Positions 5,480 through 7,009 of a stretch of 7,009 bases of DNA are shown one piece after another. The notes below the pieces were generated by a model. The model searched no databases, was not told the origin of the DNA, and was given only the letters and a program-made list of their open reading frames with translations. Within the stretch, counting starts at the first letter, position 1, and each line of letters starts with the position of its first letter. The stretch is from JBEKYD01 sp049509915 (GTDB lineage: Bacteria; Acidobacteriota; Terriglobia; Bryobacterales; Bryobacteraceae). Made by a program: the position numbers and the translations under genes. The DNA is taken from contig JBEKZL010000331.1 in the NCBI GenBank assembly GCA_049509915.1, positions 1 through 7,009 on the forward strand, given 5' to 3'.

Positions 5480-5826
5480 GTTACTACGCCGACAGCCTGG
5501 TGGGCGCCACGTACACGTCCTATCTCCTCAGCCGCGTCTACGGGACAATAACGCCTCCGGCGTCCGTGTTCGACCAGTTTGCGCCCGAGACCGTTCAACT
5601 GTCGATGGCCCTGGCGGAAACCTACAGCCCAACTCAGCAGGGCGTCACCGTCAACACAGGGACGGGTGCCAACGTGGTGGTAACGGATTTCTTTGTCTTC
5701 TGCTCTCAAACGTGTAGGCAGAACGGAACCCAGACGGTGACCGCTACCCAGACCATCTATGCAAACAACTTCAGCGTTGCCACGAAGAATGTTACGTGGA
5801 CGTGCACGGGGGCCACGGCTCAGTGA
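5437..5826 (+). CDS. C-terminal piece of the Ig-domain protein
   Basis: Frame 1 carries about 130 residues from HTCIQGAGPTTAAMSYYADS to CTGATAQ and the TGA at 5824-5826. It is rich in Tyr, Thr, Val and Ser, with a cysteine pair in FCSQTCRQNGT and one more in WTCTG, near the C-terminus. No sorting signal (LPXTG, PEP-CTERM or a type IX-like tail) is visible. I do not recognise the domain. Its stop codon overlaps a possible GTG start (GTGA, 5823-5826) of the next gene, and the next ATG is 14 bp away, so the two genes are probably co-transcribed. Confidence 0.55.
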   Translation, partial: HTCIQGAGPTTAAMSYYADSLVGATYTSYLLSRVYGTITPPASVFDQFAPETVQLSMALAETYSPTQQGVTVNTGTGANVVVTDFFVFCSQTCRQNGTQTVTATQTIYANNFSVATKNVTWTCTGATAQ

Positions 5827-5840
5827 CCGGCATTAACCTT

Positions 5841-6617
5841 ATGCTAACGAAGAGTTTCCAGAACTTGTTGCTGGGCTACGCCATATGCCTGGGCGCTTGG
5901 CCCGGCGCGTCCGCCGCACAGGGGCTGACGTCCGCGCCAATCCGGGAATTTTCCCGAACGGGCCCGACGGCCGAGGTCGTCAGGGGGCTCATGCGGTCCA
6001 TGTACCAGCAGGGTGTGTTCGAGAGAGTGGTCGGGTTCGAGAGCCTTAACGCGCCGGGGCACGTGGTGTCTCTGGCCGCCGCCAACACAGACCTCGGAGC
6101 CGCGCTTCGCACCATCTGCGGCCAGGACCCCAGCTACAAGGTGGTGGACACGAGCAGCCCACACCTGATTAATCTCCTCGCGGCCGATGGCGGGGCGCCG
6201 GGGCGTGAGGTGCTGGAATTCCGGCTTCCCAGGTTCGACCTAGACCTGGACGAACTGCCGCAGAACCTGATCTTGAAGCTGCCGGACTACTCTCCCGTCC
6301 TGACCGCCTACCTCCGTGGGGTCTACCTGGGGGGAGGGGGAACTGAGCCGGACTGGGCTCCGGTCGGGTCCGGGCTTTCCGGCGACGGCAGGCTGCCGCA
6401 CTTCGCGATACATCTCTCCAACGTCTCTGTGCGCGAGGTTCTGAATGCAATTGCCCTGGAGTCGTTCCGGATGTACAAGGCGATTGGGATTGACCCGCGC
6501 CTAGTCCACGCGCCCGACCAGTTGCGGGTCACGCCCTGTGGCTGGGAGTTCAGGTTCGAAAGCCCGCGGGGCGTCCCGTTCTGGGCGTGGTTACGCCAGA
6601 TTTTTGTTCCCCTGTAG
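5841..6617 (+). CDS. Secreted protein with two STN-like segments, unknown function
   Basis: 258 residues from ATG 5841. MLTKSFQNLLLGYAICLGAWPGASAAQ is a good Sec signal peptide with AxA cleavage after A25. An in-frame GTG at 5823 overlaps the previous stop (GTGA) and would add six residues; neither start has a clear ribosome site, so translational coupling to the upstream gene is possible. Two parts share a strand-helix pattern like the STN/secretin N-terminal fold: HVVSLAAANTDLGAALRTIC (74-93) and HFAIHLSNVSVREVLNAIAL (187-206), each with a polar strand, a short N/D-x-x-L/V turn and an amphipathic helix. STN-type modules occur in secretins and in TonB receptors, where they take part in periplasmic signalling. 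This similarity is by eye and is not secure. Cysteines at 93 and 233 could pair. The protein would act in the periplasm or at the surface with its neighbours. Confidence 0.65.
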   Translation: MLTKSFQNLLLGYAICLGAWPGASAAQGLTSAPIREFSRTGPTAEVVRGLMRSMYQQGVFERVVGFESLNAPGHVVSLAAANTDLGAALRTICGQDPSYKVVDTSSPHLINLLAADGGAPGREVLEFRLPRFDLDLDELPQNLILKLPDYSPVLTAYLRGVYLGGGGTEPDWAPVGSGLSGDGRLPHFAIHLSNVSVREVLNAIALESFRMYKAIGIDPRLVHAPDQLRVTPCGWEFRFESPRGVPFWAWLRQIFVPL

Positions 6618-6639
6618 CGCCGCCGGGGGCGGGGCGGCG
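6618..6639 (+). terminator. GC-rich hairpin just after the STN-like gene
   Basis: CGCCGCC (6618-6624) pairs with GGCGGCG (6633-6639) around an eight-base loop, directly after the TAG at 6615-6617. No T run follows, so termination here is uncertain; the hairpin may separate the next gene from the unit before it. Confidence 0.35.
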
Positions 6640-6689
6640 GGGTAGTCCTCGGTGCTACGGGGCCGTTAAGGGGCGTGTCACCAATTTCT

Positions 6690-6694
6690 GGAGG
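6690..6694 (+). promoter_or_regulatory. Shine-Dalgarno site for the carboxypeptidase-regulatory-like gene
   Basis: GGAGG ends seven bases before ATG 6702. This is a strong ribosome site, unlike those of the two genes before it, and it fixes the start. Confidence 0.75.
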
Positions 6695-6701
6695 TACAAC
6701 G

Positions 6702-7009
6702 ATGATTTGGACAATGCGGTTCGCCCTTCGTGGGATCGGAGCCGGATTCCTCTTGGCGGCGCTGGCGATGGCGCAGGGCAACGGTTCCATTTCCGGGCGG
6801 GTGGTTTCCGAGCAGGGGGTTTTGCTGCAGGCTAAGGTGACGCTCACGTTTGCCAGCGCTCGGGGGTACCCGGCGCCGCCGCGGCGCGTGTCCACGGGGG
6901 CGGATGGGTCGTTCAGCTTTTCCCGGTTGGCTGCGGGGAGCTACGCTCTGTGCGCGCAGGTTTCGGCTGCCGAGGCGGCGCCGGCGAATTCGCCTTACGT
7001 GGATAGCTG
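6702..7009 (+). CDS. Secreted carboxypeptidase-regulatory-like domain protein, 5' part
   Basis: 102 complete codons; the 3' end is beyond the window. MIWTMRFALRGIGAGFLLAALAMAQ is a signal peptide with cleavage after AMA. The mature part begins GNGSISGRVVSEQGVLLQAKVTL and continues with GADGSFSFSRLAAGSYALCAQV, the characteristic first and last strands of a carboxypeptidase-regulatory-like (CarboxypepD_reg, PF13620-type) beta-sandwich. These domains are common in acidobacterial outer-membrane and secreted proteins and often precede a TonB receptor barrel or stand alone with other beta domains; which applies here cannot be seen. The segment after the domain (SPYVDS) ends in a Cys or Trp codon cut by the window edge. 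It is 84 bp after the STN-like gene on the same strand. Confidence 0.85.
   Translation, partial: MIWTMRFALRGIGAGFLLAALAMAQGNGSISGRVVSEQGVLLQAKVTLTFASARGYPAPPRRVSTGADGSFSFSRLAAGSYALCAQVSAAEAAPANSPYVDS

Larger units (their letters stand above)
3218..5826 (+). pseudogene. Long Ig/TIG-domain surface-type protein, frame broken by three single-base indels
   Basis: Four consecutive open segments in frames 2, 0, 2 and 1 join into one continuous protein of about 870 residues when three single-base changes are made: one G removed at 4675-4677, one G added to the G6 run at 5204-5209, and one base added at about 5426-5443. Across each joint the style of the protein continues without a gap. It consists of an N-terminal region, two Ig-like repeats, a TIG/IPT-like domain, a further Ig-like domain, and a C-terminal domain rich in Thr and Val. 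Such architectures are extracellular in acidobacteria and are often linked to adhesion or carbohydrate binding, but no catalytic motif is visible. No signal peptide is found at any nearby start, so the 5' end may also be damaged or wrongly placed; GTG 3218, ATG 3248 and ATG 3328 are all possible and none has a good ribosome site. It is either a recently broken gene or an intact gene with sequencing errors. Confidence 0.7.

Overview
The window is GC-rich DNA, most likely from an acidobacterium near Solibacter or Bryobacter. This is an inference from the ECF sigma factor type (TIGR02999-like), from secreted proteins built of Ig-like and carboxypeptidase-regulatory-like domains, from a TRRQ-type signal peptide on a TIM-barrel protein, and from the remains of an HTH/SEC-C gene type that I associate from memory with that group. 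No marker here fixes the species.

Layout: (1) 1-105, + strand: last 34 codons of a type II citrate synthase (gltA). (2) 109-138: hairpin between convergent genes. (3) 143-1791, - strand: two exported proteins in a probable two-gene unit, a cysteine-containing secreted protein of unknown function (upstream) and a sugar phosphate isomerase/epimerase-like TIM barrel (downstream). (4) 1863-2471, + strand: an ECF sigma factor diverging from that pair, with a TATAAT box so close to its ATG that the mRNA may be leaderless. (5) 2472-3217: no intact gene. It holds a compound palindromic repeat (2526-2625), two GC-rich hairpins (2706-2742) and the three-frame remains of an HTH/SEC-C gene on the - strand (about 2778-3160). 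(6) 3218-5826, + strand: one long Ig/TIG-domain, extracellular-type protein whose frame is broken by three single-base indels. (7) 5841-6617, + strand: a secreted protein with two STN-like segments. (8) 6702-7009, + strand: start of a secreted carboxypeptidase-regulatory-like protein, cut by the window edge.

How the genes may work together: the left end is housekeeping metabolism. The right half (3.2-7.0 kb) is a same-strand run of three proteins that look exported or surface-located, with only 14 bp between the first two, so a cell-surface or adhesion/sensing role is possible but unproven. The sigma factor has no recognisable anti-sigma factor or kinase beside it. Its divergent exported neighbour and the downstream surface genes are the natural candidate targets, but no direct evidence in the sequence shows this.

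The most unusual items are the leaderless-type sigma promoter, the compound palindrome whose GGGACAG core recurs in the gltA hairpin, the paired TTGTGCA repeats, and the triple-indel surface gene. I do not see a clear new defence or biosynthetic system.
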